Shown: positions 12,965-25,400 of the stretch, in pieces
Layout of the letters: the number at the start of each line of letters is the position of its first letter
Numbering within the stretch: position 1 is the stretch's first letter
DNA from: Physcomitrium patens
Lineage: Eukaryota > Streptophyta > Bryopsida > Funariales > Funariaceae
Length of the DNA stretch: 64,000 bases
Direction: 5' to 3'
NCBI RefSeq assembly: GCF_000002425.4
Contig: NC_037258.1
Span: forward strand, 16,013,604 to 16,077,603
The notes under the pieces: model-generated
Told to the model about the DNA's origin: nothing
Database searches by the model: none
What the model saw: the letters and a program-made list of their open reading frames with translations, nothing else
Made by a program: the position numbers and the translations under genes

Positions 12965-14271
12965 TTACCACACTCCAGGAATCAGCACACACCTTTCCTT
13001 GGGAAACCCGTCAATCTTTTTCAAGTACCATTTCTTCGTGCTCGCCGAGCGCGATGTCAAGTAAAATGACACTAAAGCAGCCAAGCTGCAGGCAACCAGT
13101 GTTTGGCTGATGAGAGCTATGCCCACAAAACTTAGAATCTCACAGACGTAATGGGGGCACACGAAGACACCGAAGAGGCCGCCCTGCGGTGCCATATACC
13201 CCATGTTGCTGCCCTTTCGAAGGTTGGCGAGTAACCAGTGATGGTACCCATTTCCTGTGATCGCCACCAGAAAAAGTGCTAACCCTGGCCACTTCAGGTT
13301 AGGTGTCGGTGCTGCAAAACCTTGCGCCGTTACCCATAGTTGCGCGTACAAGAGAATTATCGTGTTTGAGAAATAGGCGTTAGTTATAAATGCGACGGTG
13401 TTGGCGGTGGTTGTTCCGGAGAACTTCTGGACGAACAGAACCTGTGGAACAGCCAAACGAGAGGAAAATGGGTTGGAATTCGCAAGTTTCAATTTTACAC
13501 AATCTGTACTTCTTTTTCACGGTCTAGGCTTCAGATTGCGTTTAAAACTATGTAACAAGAATTTGTTTTGACCTAGCGTTACCCGCTCGGAGAAGACACT
13601 GTAGCATGTACCACTTTTTTAGAGATTTCCTGGGGAAAGTATGAGGGATGACAAAATAAAGATGTTAACAGTGGATAGGTCCAGTGATTCTATTTTTTAT
13701 GTTCTCAAACAACTGCCGAGATCTACAAATTGACCTGGAGCACGAAGGGACTAAAACATTTCTCAATTTGATAAATCGGCCCATTCACATGCAAATTGGA
13801 GTTCACGGCAGGCTCAGCAATTCGAGTTAGCCAACCGCAGCATGAGCCAATTGAACGAAATTACAGGGTATGTACCTCCAGGAGTCGTTTGTCGAATAGA
13901 AGGCTCAAAGCTAGAGCCACGAGCAGAAGACGGTTGTCGGAGTCGTTAGACACGGCCTGCTCAATGAGAGACGCAGCGCTGGAAGCTCCACAGGACTGCA
14001 GCAATGAAGGGAGCATGGGCAAAACACCGAGCATGTATGCGACCAAGACACTGGCCACCACACCTGAAGGCAAATAGTTCAAAAACATTCCTGTTTTGCC
14101 CGAAAGAGTCCTCGTCTTGCTGTCATTCCCGGTAGCAAATTTGGAGTATTGCAGCTGGTTTCCTGTCAACTCACTCAACATCATAAGAATTCCTATACCT
14201 AGAATCACCAGGGGAACAACAGAGAGAATGCCGCTGTCGGGTTGCGGAAACAGTCCCCATGGTGCAGCCAT
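12965..14271 (-). CDS. Steroid 5-alpha-reductase-family membrane reductase, two exons
   Basis: Exon 1 is 14271-13876 and exon 2 is 13441-12965, joined across a GT-AG intron of 434 bp in phase 0, giving 290 residues. The C-terminal half carries the conserved core of the 3-oxo-5-alpha-steroid 4-dehydrogenase C-terminal domain: GNGYHHWLLANLR, a GGLF motif, CPHYVCEIL, then KKWYLKK and a terminal FPKER-LIPG motif. Several hydrophobic membrane-spanning stretches are visible, and the usual location is the ER membrane. The start at 14271 is chosen because the LQYSKF motif then falls at the usual distance. It most resembles the plant group of Arabidopsis At5g16010. Members of the wider family reduce double bonds in sterols, polyprenols or enoyl-CoA with NADPH, and the substrate here cannot be told. 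Confidence 0.88.
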
Positions 14272-14660
14272 CTGATAAACGATATTGTCTCAAAATCCCT
14301 TCCAACTTGAACCCCCACCGCTCTGGACAATAAACACCGTGAGAAAAACTCGATAAGTGAAGCCTTGCCTCCACACCAGTGTTAGACGCTATCCGTGGCT
14401 CGGCTATAGAATTGGAGTGCGTACATCAGCTTGATTTGAAGGCCAAATATCCTCCTCATGTCTTCGAAGAAATACCAAGAACCGAAGAAAAGAAAGCTTG
14501 GTTGAGACGTCACAAGATCTCCGTGTCGCTTATCCACGAGAACAATGTCCTTTGGAATCGGCGTTAACTTTCCAGCTTGGACGTCAATATCATGTGGGTC
14601 GGTCAAAAACAATCCGACCCACAGTATCTGAACCACGATGCGCATTAATCATGTCTTAAT
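14272..14660 (-). promoter_or_regulatory. 5' flank or 5' UTR of the reductase gene
   Basis: Lies directly upstream of the chosen ATG. Short frames on both strands here have no family resemblance and do not splice sensibly into exon 1. It is annotated as upstream region by position only; no TATA box or start site is claimed. Confidence 0.35.
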
Positions 14661-15759
14661 GTAATTTTTCATGCGGCACGTGCGCTTCCACCCAGTGAGG
14701 TGTGAAAATGCGTGATAGCATGCTTGCATGTGTGTCGTATTGTGGTAGGTTTACCAGTTGCCATTGTTGTCGTCAACATGATTCAGTCAATCCACGACAG
14801 AGACTATTTGACTGTTCAAAGTCGTCGTTTTGTAGTGAAATCTATCACCGACGCCGAAAACAGGAGCCTCGACGTCGCATATTCCTCGTTATAAGTGGAT
14901 TTAGCTAAAGGTCTGAAACTTTGTATATGCTTTATTTTTCTAACCTTCTTTTACAAGTAACGGACAAAGTCTCTAATATTAACGTAAATAAGAGGGTAAC
15001 ATGAGATATTTGTGTATAAACATCTTCTTTAAATGGACAAACATGGGTGCAAGTTAATATACAAAAGCCTTGCCATATTTGAGGGGGTATTTCTACTTAA
15101 AGAGCAGTGTCAGTGTCACAGGAGGGCTCACGAGGCAAGGGATGACATCACCAAGTAGCACTAGGGTGGTGTCATGTGGGCTAAAGTTTGTCGTGTCTAT
15201 TTTAATAGAATTTAGATCCTTTCGATTGATTATAAAATCAGAAATCCAAATATAAGTTTAAAAATTAAATAACATTTATAAGTGTCAAGTTAAATATATC
15301 TTATATTAAATTTCTATTTTACTACTACTAAAATGATTTTACTTGTCTTTTCAATTCCTCCTCATGATTACTTTTTATAATTCAGCTTTATAATTTTTTT
15401 TATAATTTATCTTTATAGTTCTTCTTTACAATTACCTTTAGATGTTACTAATGCCACCATAGCTCTTTTTATTGCCTCTACAATTTGCTATCTACTACAT
15501 ATCACCAAAAAAATTTACTAATGTCACTACAAGCTACCATAAATTTGTATTACACACTACAATGCAACAATATTGTTGTGTTTATATACAAATATCTCAT
15601 GTTACACAGTATGAAACATTATTGATGCACACCTCAATAGATAAAATGTGTAATTTTTATGGATGTTTGTATTAGTATTTTTTAAAAATATATTATAATA
15701 TATAACTCAATTTTAGGGTAGTTTGTAGTTGTTATGAATATATATACTTACATGGATTA
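14661..15759. other. Intergenic DNA, no gene recognised
   Basis: A moderately GC part to about 14.9 kb is followed by AT-rich sequence. Short overlapping frames near 14.7 kb share no motif with known families. Nothing supported. Confidence 0.45.
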
Positions 15760-15792
15760 AATATAGGTTATTAATTATACTTACTAGAATCT

Positions 15793-16101
15793 ATGAAAAT
15801 CTATTCAATGTTTCATGTGTATTTTCTTGAGCTATATAAGATAGTATATATATCGAAGAGAAGACAAATGACACATTATTATATAAAAATAGATAATAAT
15901 CAAGACATTGAGGTCAAAGAACTGTTAGATTCAAGCCAATACCAAATTAGGTTAAAATATCTTATATATAGGTATGGATATGATATTAGTAAATACATAT
16001 GGAAGCTAGCCAGGAATCTTATTAATATAGCAAAGAAAGTTGATGTTTTTTTATTGACAACATCTATTAAAATCAAGATGATAAGTAAAAAAATTCTTTA
16101 A
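15793..16101 (+). pseudogene. Chromodomain tail of family A pol (oldest layer)
   Basis: A 102-codon plus-strand frame that aligns with the end of family A pol: a FHVYFLELYK segment, then EVKELLDS and YLIYRYGYDISKY, matching the chromodomain of the youngest copy with many substitutions. It is part of a fossil, not a gene. Confidence 0.65.
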
Positions 16102-16399
16102 TATATAGAAACAAGTTTTAGTAAAGATTGTATTCTATCTTCTATCATTCTTTGTGATTTTTATATATTTATAGTGCTAAGAAGATAAAGAATCAATAAT
16201 AAACAAATTCAACTCAAATATTATTGTTTGTTAAATTATTGGACAAAGTATTAAGATTCTCATAATTTTCAAGACAACGTAATACGTATGAAGATCTTTA
16301 AGAACAACATATTCTTTGTAAAATAGATAGTTAAAGATAATGTGTTTGGTATCACAACCTTAAAATAAACTTTTAATATTTGGTGATTTTATTGGAGAT

Positions 16400-16607
16400 A
16401 GGAACCATTTCTAGTGGTGATCCAAATGTTTTATTTGAAGGAAGCTACAAAGGCCTTAAGAAGGTGATCAAATAACAAGGTGGTTTTTTTGCTTTGATAT
16501 GACATACTATTGATGGTTGAGAGGACCTATCAACTACCTTCAAAGAAAACAAAGATCAAACTATGTAGCAAATATAATTAGTTGCTTCTTAAACTTTGCC
16601 ATCATGT
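16400..16607 (+). pseudogene. Partial decayed ORF3 (oldest layer)
   Basis: The sequence around 16410-16600 aligns with the C-terminal half of family A ORF3, including a GGTGATCCAAATG region and a segment like GAAGGAAGCTACAAAGGC. It is heavily mutated. Confidence 0.45.
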
Positions 16608-16654
16608 AATCATTGTTTTTTTTGAAATTTGTTTCTAAAATAAGAAGTAATATT

Positions 16655-16875
16655 ATAGATATATATATTTAATTAGTTTAAAATAAATAAAAATAATTAT
16701 TTTTTATAAAATTTATAGAGAAGCTTTTTAGAAGCCTTATAGATGTGGATTTGACTATTTAGGTCTTTGTTGGTAATTGATAAGTTAAAAACTTGGTTAA
16801 TAAGTTTGCCATATAACTTTTAGTTAGATAGTATATGTAGAGGCAAGAGTGCGACATTCTTTATTCTTGTCAATG
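16655..16875 (+). repeat. Decayed sense LTR, left half, oldest layer
   Basis: Family A LTR words are still visible: AAGCTTTTTAGAAGC, a GTATATGTAGAGGCAAGAG promoter-like stretch, and CTTGTCAATG at the insertion point. It continues at 29567-29729. Confidence 0.55.
16871..16875 (+). repeat. Target-site duplication CAATG (left)
   Basis: Identical to 29562-29566 and flanks the antisense element 16876-29561. Confidence 0.85.
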
Positions 16876-17416
16876 TATCAAGGACAAGAACTCGATGAAA
16901 AAGCAATTCAGACAAGTGAGCCTTCACTCAAAGAAAGGTAACAAAATATAAATAAACAAGTATATATATTGAAAGAGAAACTAGAATGGCTATTGCCAAA
17001 AGACAAGAAAACTAGAGACCCTTGAAACTCGACTGGAAGCAAGAAAAGAGTTGACAAGAGTGAAGAAGGCTTCACTCATGTCTCTATATATACTATCTAA
17101 GTAGAGGCTACGTGGCGATGTTCTATAGGACCTTCAATATGTCTTGAATTTGTAGGACATATGCCTTGACTTACAAGGCAAGTTTTTCTATGTGTGGACC
17201 ACATAGTTTGCTTGATCTTCAAACTAACAACATGTGTGGCACATGGCCAACTTATTGACCATGTTTCTAATCCAAAAAGTCAATAAAAGAAGCCTATGAA
17301 GTCAAAGCAGCATCTATGAAGCTTCTAAGAATCTTCCATATTAAATACTATAGAATTAACTTACTTTTACCTACTTGTATATATAATTACTAGCTTACAT
17401 AAATATGTCCGTGACA
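16876..17416 (-). repeat. 3' LTR of antisense element (541 bp)
   Basis: Starts TATCAAGGACAAG on the plus strand, a variant of the family start TGTCAAGGACAAG, and ends ATGTCCGTGACA. The polypurine tract adjoins its right edge. Confidence 0.88.
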
Positions 17417-17431
17417 TTATCCCCCCTTCTA
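17417..17431 (-). promoter_or_regulatory. Polypurine tract
   Basis: The minus strand reads CTAGAAGGGGGGATAA immediately before the 3' LTR. Such tracts prime plus-strand DNA synthesis in LTR retrotransposons. Confidence 0.75.
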
Positions 17432-17457
17432 GGGACGAGTTCCACGAGGAGCGGTCA

Positions 17458-17880
17458 TCATATGTTGAGAAAATCTATGATGCCACGAATTGTATTCGCA
17501 CCAAATTCTAATCTTTGTTCTCTTCGAAGAAGATTGATAGGGCCTCTCAACCATCGGTAGTATCCCATACCAGGGTGGGAAGACCACCTAGTTATTTGAT
17601 CATTGTTGAGGCCTTTATAACTTCCTTCGAATAGAATATTTGAAACACCATCAGGAGTTGTTCCTACCTCTAGCAAAATCACCAAACATCGGGAGTCCCT
17701 TCTCAAATCGTGATACCAAATGCGTTGCATCTCACCATCTATTCGAAGAAAAACATGTCGTTATTGAAGATCTTCATGTCGATTGCATCGTCTTGAAGGT
17801 TGTAATAATTGTAATGTCTCATTCGGTAGGTCGACAAATGAATACTCTTAAGTCAAATCTGCTGGTTGTTGGTTCTCCAT
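17458..17880 (-). pseudogene. ORF3 of antisense element, one early stop
   Basis: A 423-nt frame from ATG at 17880 to TGA at 17458, interrupted by TAA at codon 11 (after a DLT triplet). The last 90 codons are open. The product resembles that of the other family A ORF3 copies, with WYHDL, LLEVGTTPDGV, FEGSYKGLNNDQI and RREQR motifs. I recognise no known domain. The same stop is present in the inner sense copy at 26077-26499. Confidence 0.6.
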
Positions 17881-17989
17881 CTCTTGAACGTCACAACTAC
17901 AAAGAAGCTACAAACAAGGATTGAAAGTAGAATATTATCTTGCCTAGATGTTGTTTCTTTTATAAAGAAGGTTTTCATCTTGATTTTGA

Positions 17990-20706
17990 TGGATATCATT
18001 GACAAAAAGCCTCCACCGCCTTTGTTGCATTTACAAGATTCTTTATTGGCTCCCATGTGCATTCACTAATATCATATCCGTGCCAATGGACAAGATATTC
18101 CAATTTATTTCGGCATCGCCTTGAATCTAAGATTTCTTCTACTTCAAACTCTTCATTATTGTCCACTACCGTAGGAGGAGGTGGAGCTTGTCTTCTTCTT
18201 GGTATGTCCACTATCTTGTATGGTTTAAGAAGAGACATATGGAATACTGGATGGATTTTCATTGACTCCAGTAGATGTGAAGGATATGCAACTGGATTGA
18301 TTTGTATAGAAATAAAAAATGGTCCAAGCCTTCAATAGTCCAACTTGTCACAAGGATGAGTGGTCTTGATATTGCGACAAAGTAGCTATACCTTATCACC
18401 CAAGAGGAATGGTGATTGTTCCTTTTGATAGACATCCGCATTGATCTTTTGTTGTTCTTGAGCCTCTTTTAACTACACCTTCATCATTGCATGTAGCTCT
18501 GATAAATGAATCACCAAATCTTTTGCAGCAGGATTATCAACTTTTGAAAAGTCAAAAGTATCAAGTCATGGATGATAACCATAATTAGCAAAGAAAGGTG
18601 TTTGTTTTGTAGAAGAATGTACCGTGTTATTGTGAACAAACTCTGCCAATGGCAAAAGAATTGTCCAATCATCTTGTTGGTAGTTAATGGTACATCTTAA
18701 ATATTGCTCCAAAACTTGATTAATACGCTATGTTTGTCCATCAATTTGAGGATGGAATACCGAAGATAGTTTTATATCAACTTTTAGAATCTTAAAAAGA
18801 GTCCGCCAAAATCTTGATATAAATTGAGTTCTCCTATTTGATATAATATCCATGGGTAATCCATGATAGCAATAGATATTGTCAAGAAAGAGCTTAAATG
18901 TTTCTTCAATCATAAGAACTTGAGATTTGAAGATCCGTGATGAAGTCCATAGAAACAGAAGACCATGATTGTTTTGGAATGGGTAATGGCTAAAAAAGTC
19001 CGTAAGATCAAAGACGAGGAGTTTTTAATTTTGAGCAAATATCACATGATTGTACAAAATCTTTGACTGCCTTCCACATTTGAGGCCACCAAAAATCCTT
19101 AGATATCTGCTCTAAAGTCTTATTATATCTAAAATATCTTGCTGCTAGAAAGTCATGACGAGCTTGAAGAATACGTAAACGTGCTTCTCCTTTTGGAACA
19201 TATAGGCCTCCTTCGAAATAGAGTAGGTTGTTCTTGAATTCAAATTTAGAGAGATCATGAGATTTAGAAGAATTATTCTTGATATCATGAACAAGAGGGT
19301 CTAAAGACATACTTAACTGGACTTGCTTAAGAAAAGTTAAATCAACAGTCAATGTTGATTTTATTGCTTGAAGATGAAATTGCTCTGGCTTCAAGAAAAC
19401 CATTTTTTGTTTGCTCAAAAGCTGCATCTCCATCTTTTGGTACAAGATAAAAACGTCTAGATAAGATATCGGACAAACCTTGTTGTTTTCCTGGCTGATA
19501 AGTGATGATGAACTCGAATCTTGATAAAGACATGCTCCAACAAGCTTGACGACGATTTAATATGCGTGTTGACATAAAATACTCAAGGTTCTTGTGATCC
19601 GTATACATGGTGACTGGACTCAAAGTGCTTTCTAGATAATGATGCCATTCTTGAAAAGAATCCACGATTGCAAGAAGATCTTTGTTGTAGATCTCATAAT
19701 TGATTTTTACAGTTGAGAATTTTTTTGAATGAAAGGTTATTGGATGAAGTTTGTCATCTGTTCCTATTTGTGATAAAACTGCACTTAGACCAAAGTCTGA
19801 TGCATCTATTTCCATAAAGAATGTTTTGGAAAAATCAACACGATACAAGATTGGTGCACAAATAAACGATGTTTTCAAAGATTCAAAAGCACCTTCCGCT
19901 TCTTGATTCCATTGGAGTTTGTCTTTAGAAGTCAAGCGTGTAAGTGGAGCTGCAACTCGAGAGAAGTCTTTGACGAAGATCCGATAGTAGTTGGCAAATA
20001 TCAAAAAGCATTGGACATCTCTTATCATTTTTGGGATCTTCCAATCTATAATAGTTTAAACTTTCTTAGGATCTATCATAAGTCCATCATTTGAAATGAT
20101 GTAACCTAAGAAATTGACTTGAGTAGTGTGGAATACACACTTTTTTATCTTGGCATAGAGTCCTGCATCTTTTAATTTTTGCAACACACGACAAACATGA
20201 AGTTCATGTTCTTCTGGATTCTTAGAATAGATCAAGATGTCGTCTAGATAACAGACCACAAAATCGTCCAAAAATTCTCGAAAAACATCATTGATTAAAT
20301 ATCGAAAAGCTGCTGGTGCATTTGTAAGTCCAAAAGGCATGACATTGTATTCAAAGTGTTCATACTTAGTTCAAAACGTAGTCTTCAATTCATATCCTTC
20401 TTTGATGCATATAATATTGTATGATCTCTGAAGATCTATATTTGTATAGATTTCAGCTTGATTCAGCTCATCAAGAAGTACAGATATAAAAGGTAGTGGA
20501 TACCTGTTCTTGATGGTAATCTTGTTGAGTCCTCGATAATCAACACACAACCGCAATGATCGATCTTTTTTCTTCACAAATAGAATTGGAGCTCTTGCTG
20601 GAGATTTAGAATGGCGTATGAAATTCTAGGCTAGATTTTCTTCAATATACTCCTTGAATTCAATCAATTTATTTTCTGATAAACTGTAGATTAGTCCGAA
20701 TGGCGG
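17990..20706 (-). pseudogene. pol part 2 of antisense element (RT to chromodomain)
   Basis: Read leftwards: RT with [11 protein letters not shown] near 20540 and [10 protein letters not shown] near 20245; RNase H with [10 protein letters not shown] near 19590; integrase with the zinc-binding C-x2-C at about 19040; and the chromodomain at about 18000-18150. Stops include one in the stretch just before the RT SPA motif (codon equivalent to K of AKNFIRH), one after the DGQT motif of the integrase, and one near 18990. A deletion of about 71 bp in the integrase core is evident against the inner sense copy. It is interrupted at 20706 by the sense element. Confidence 0.8.
20702..20706 (+). repeat. 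Target-site duplication GGCGG (left)
   Basis: Corresponds to GGCCG at 27101-27105, one mismatch. It lies in the pol of the host element. Confidence 0.65.
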
Positions 20707-21268
20707 TGTCTTGGACAAACTCATGTAAACTAGTTATTACATATACAAATAGTTGGAAGTAAGTAAAAATAGGTAAAAATAAATTAATTCTATGGTATTT
20801 AATATGGATGCTTCTATGAAGCTTCATAGATGTTGCTTTGACTTCATAGGCTTCTTTTATTGACTTTTTGGATTAGAAACGTGGTCAACAAGTTGTCCAT
20901 GTGCCACACATGTTGTTAGCTTGAAGATCAAGCTAATTATGTGGCCCACATGTAGAAAAAAATTGCCTTATAAGTCAAGGCATGTGTCCTACAAAATCAA
21001 CACATATTGGAGGTCCTATAGAACGTTGCTATGTAGCCCCTAGTTAGATAGTATATGTAGAGACAAGAGTGAAGGCTCTTTCACTCTTGTCAACTCCTTC
21101 GTTGCTTCCAGTCTAGTTTCAAGAGTCTCTAGTTTTCTTATCTTTAGGCAATAGCCATTCCAGTTTTTCTTTCAATATACATACTTGTTTATTTATATTT
21201 TGTTACCTTTCTTTGAGTGAAGGCTCACTTATTTGAATTGCTTTTTCATCGACTTCTTGTCCTTGACA
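20707..21268 (+). repeat. 5' LTR of inner sense element
   Basis: Begins TGTCTTGGACAAACTC, a variant of TGTCACGGACATA, and ends TTGTCCTTGACA. It resembles the 5' LTR of the antisense host (29020-29561) more than its own partner LTR. Confidence 0.85.
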
Positions 21269-21291
21269 GATTGACAAGAGTACACCTAGAA

Positions 21292-21300
21292 TATCAGAGC
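21292..21300 (+). promoter_or_regulatory. Possible Met-tRNA primer-binding site
   Basis: TATCAGAGC matches the part of plant Met-tRNA binding sites that follows TGG. It lies about 23 nt beyond the LTR end and the TGG is not conserved, so the call is weak. Confidence 0.35.
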
Positions 21301-21480
21301 TTTGTCTAATCTTGATTAAGAGTGGATTACCCCTTTTTCTTGATAAGATGTAAGCATATCAGAAGTTGTGGATTACCCTCTTCTAAACTGATATTGTCCT
21401 TAGTATTTTCTTTGTTTTCAAGTCCTCTCTTCTATTTTTCTTGAGCAATATTAGACATCTTCTCTTTTCTAAGTGTTATC

Positions 21481-22490
21481 CTGACAGAACTTGTTGAAAT
21501 GAAGAATGCAATGGCAGAAATGCAAGAGCAATTGAGGGAGTTAATGCTTGCAATGCATCAACTCAATTTACCACCACAAAGAGCAAGAAGATTGGCAGGA
21601 AGTGAAGATATAGAAATGGCTGGAGCTGCTCTAAGATCTGTACCAAACCATGTCTTTTTTCCTATGGTAGAACACCCTTCAAATGTTAGAGAACCAAGAA
21701 TTGTCCTACTTGAGAAGTTTGATTGCACCAGATCCAAGTTTCGAGGATTTATCAATGAAGTGTAACTTGTAATTGAACTTCAATCCCAAAGCTATCCAAC
21801 TCGAAGATCACAAGTTAGATTCATTGATATGTTTCTTTCAGATTTAGCACTATCGTGGTTTTCATCTTGTCTTGAATGACGAGATCCAATATTGGATAAT
21901 CTAGAGGCTTTTCTGGTGGAGTTTCAATCCATATATGGAGAACATGATGTATTTCGTGTTGCAACCAATAAGATCTGTATTTTACGACAAGGCAATCGAT
22001 CAAAAATGTTGTATGCTTCACAGCTTCGAGAACTTGTAATTGATATCAAGTGAGATGATGCTGGACTTATTAACCAATTTTTCTACGGATTACAATATGA
22101 GGTAAAAATATTAATGCTCAACTTATTTGATACTCAAACATTGAGTTAAGCAATTGACTTTGCTGTGAAGTGCGAAAATCACCTTTTTGAATTTCGGTCT
22201 GAGAACCGTACAAGTAGACCTCAATGTTACTATAATTCAATGGCAACACCAACAACTCTTCAACACATACATTCGGAAGTAGAGGATATGGAACTTGATG
22301 TGGTACGTTTCAAATCTCTTACAGAGTAAGAAAAGACTCGTTGTCCTCAAGAAGGATTATGTTTATATTATGGAGAACCAAAACACACTGCTCAACATTG
22401 TCCAAAGAAATGATGCAATCAAAAAATGAGGAGTATGGCTGTGAAAGAAGATAATATGTCAGAAAACAAGTTTGTCCAACTACAATAGGG
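21481..22490 (+). pseudogene. gag of inner sense element, with stops
   Basis: Starts near the conserved ELVEMKNAMA region. The N-terminal part at 21499-21765 has heptad-like QEQLRELMLAMHQL spacing that suggests a coiled coil. It ends at a TAA (after FINEV) that is shared with the antisense copy. Further sequence to the CCHC knuckle near 22360-22405 is interrupted, including CAG-to-TAG type changes. Confidence 0.65.
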
Positions 22491-22493
22491 ATC

Positions 22494-25400
22494 GTGCGGC
22501 TAGAATCTTGCACAACATCTAGTAAAGGACCTATTCTCTCCTCAGAGCCCTCTCCTTGTTTTACATTAAATGTTATTTTAGAACCTAAATATTACAAAGC
22601 CTCTACCTTGTTAGATTCACGAACCTCGACGTGTTTCTTAGATGAAGAATTTATTAAAAGATATAGCATACTTTTAGTAAAGAAAAATAAACCTGTTCAT
22701 ATAGAAGTCATAGATAGTCGTCTATTGTCTTCTGGAGATATTATTCACAAAATCTTTCCTATAGAAGTAATAATCAATGGTCATAATAGCTTTGTAGTAT
22801 TTAATAACATTAGATCTCCCTCTAATCTAGTCATTTTAGGTTTATCGTGGTTAGAAAAATACAACCCTCAAATAGATTAGATTTCCCAAACTCTTACTTT
22901 CTCTAAAAGTATAACTAACAGTGTAGTTAATCAAGTAGAGAGTCATAAGTCTAGTTCAATTAAACCCGTATTTATAGGTGCAAAAGCTTTCTTGCATGCT
23001 GCTATGAAAGAATCACCATATATTATTTATGCTACACCTATTCCTACTGGTGGAAAGACTTCAAGAAGCATTCCAACCAATATCAAGAATATCAAGATAT
23101 ATTCGAAAAAAAGAATGCGGATACACTCCCAGAACATTGTCCCTATGATTGCTCAATTGACCTTCAAGAAGGAGCACAACTGCCATTCGGACCAATCTAC
23201 AGTTTATCAGAAAATGAATTGACTCAACTCAAGGAGTATATTGAAGAAAATCTAGCCTAGAATTTCATACGCCATTCTAAATCTCCAGCAAGAGCTCCAA
23301 TTCTATTTGTGAAGAAAAAAGATCGATCATTGCGGTTGTGTGTTGATTATCGAGGACTCAACAAGATTACCATCAAGAACAGGTATCCACTACCTTTTAT
23401 ATCTGTACTTCTTGATGAGCTGAATCAAGCTGAAATCTATACAAATATAGATCTTCAGAGAACATACAATATTATACGCATCAAAGAAGGATATGAATTG
23501 AAGACTATGTTTTGAACTAAGTATGAACACTTTGAATACAATGTCATGCCTTTTGGACTTACAAATGCACCAGCAGCTTTTCAATATTTAATCAATGATG
23601 TTTTTCGAGAATTTTTGGACGATTTTGTGGTCTGTTATCTAGACGACATCTTGATCTATTCTAAGAATCCAGAAGAACATGAACTTCATGTTTGTCGTGT
23701 GTTGCAAAAATTAAAAGATGCAGGACTCTATGCCAAGATAAAAAAGTGTGTATTCCACACTACTCAAGTCAATTTCTTAGGTTACATCATTTCAAATGAT
23801 GGACTTATGATAGATCCTAAGAAAGTTCAAACTATTATAGATTGGAAGATCCCAAAAATGGTAAGAGATGTCCAATGCTTTTTGATATTTGCCAACTACT
23901 ATCGGATCTTCGTCAAAGACTTCTCTCGAGTTGCAGCTCTACTTACACGCTTGACTTCTAAAGACAAACTCCAATGGAATCAAGAAGCGGAAGGTGCTTT
24001 TGAATCTTTGAAGACATCGTTTGTTTGTGCACCAATCTTGTATCGTGTTGATTTTTCCAAAGCATTCTTTATGGAAACAGATGCATCAGACTTTGGTCTA
24101 AGTGCAGTTTTATCACAAATAGGAACAGATGACAAACTTCATCCAATAACCTTTCATTCAAAAAAATTCTCAACTATAAAAATCAATTATGAGATCTACA
24201 ACAAAGATCTTCTTGCAATCGTGGATTCTTTTCAAGAATGGCATCATTATCTAGAAAGCACTTTGAGTCCAGTCACCATGTATACGGATCATAAGAACCT
24301 TGAGTATTTTATGTCAACACGCATATTAAATCGTCGTCAAGCTTGTTGGAGCATGTCTTTATCAAGATTCGAGTTCATCATCACTTATCAGCCAGGAAAA
24401 CAACAAGGTTTGTCCGATATCTTATCTAGACGTTTTTATCTTGTACCAAAAGATGGAGATGCAGCTTTTGAGCAAACAAAAAATGGTTTTCTTGAAGCCA
24501 GAGCAATTTCATCTTCAAGCAATAAAATCAACATTGACTGTTGATTTAACTTTTCTTAAGCAAGTCCAGTTAAGTATGTCTTTAGACCCTCTTGTTCATG
24601 ATATCAAGAATAATTCTTCTAAATCTCATGATCTCTCTAAATTTGAATTCAAGAACAACCTACTCTATTTTGAAGGAGGCCTATATGTTCCAAAAGGAGA
24701 AGCACGTTTACGTATTCTTCAAGCTCGTCAAGACTTTCTAGCAGCAAGATATTTTAGATATAATAAGACTTTAGAGCAGATATCTAAGGATTTTTGGTGG
24801 CCTCAAATGTGGAAGGCAGTCAAAGATTTTGTACAATCATGTGATATTTGCTCAAAATTAAAAACTCCTCGTCTTTGATCTTACGGACTTTTTTAGCCAT
24901 TACCCATTCCAAAACAATCATGGTCTTCTGTTTCTATGGACTTCATCACGGATCTTCAAATCTCAAGTTTTTATGATTCTATATTCGTGATAGTAGATCG
25001 TTTTACCAAGATGGTACATTTTGTACCATGTACAAAATCTATCACAAGTGAAGAAACATTTAAGCTCTTTCTTGACAATATCTATTGCTATCATGGATTA
25101 CCCATGGATATTATATCAAATAGGAGAACTCAATTTATATCAAGATTTTGGCGGACTCTTTTTAAGATTCTAAAAGTCGATATAAAACTATCTTCGGTAT
25201 TCCATCCTCAAATTGATGGACAAACATAGCGTATTAATCAAGTTTTGGAGCAATATTTAAGATGTACCATTAACTACCAACAAGATGATTGGACAATTCT
25301 TTTGCCATTGGCAGAGTTTGTTCACAATAACACGGTACATTCTTCTACAAAACAAACACCTTTCTTTGCTAATTATGGTTATCATCCATAACTTGATACT

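Noticed and set aside
14382-14645. 87-codon minus-strand frame just upstream of the reductase gene
   Set aside because: No family resemblance and no splice arrangement that improves the reductase N terminus; treated as upstream flank.
17640-17924. 94-codon frame opposite ORF3, also present at 26033-26317 and 37244-37492
   Set aside because: Complementary-strand shadow of ORF3; it recurs only because ORF3 recurs and its length is not maintained.
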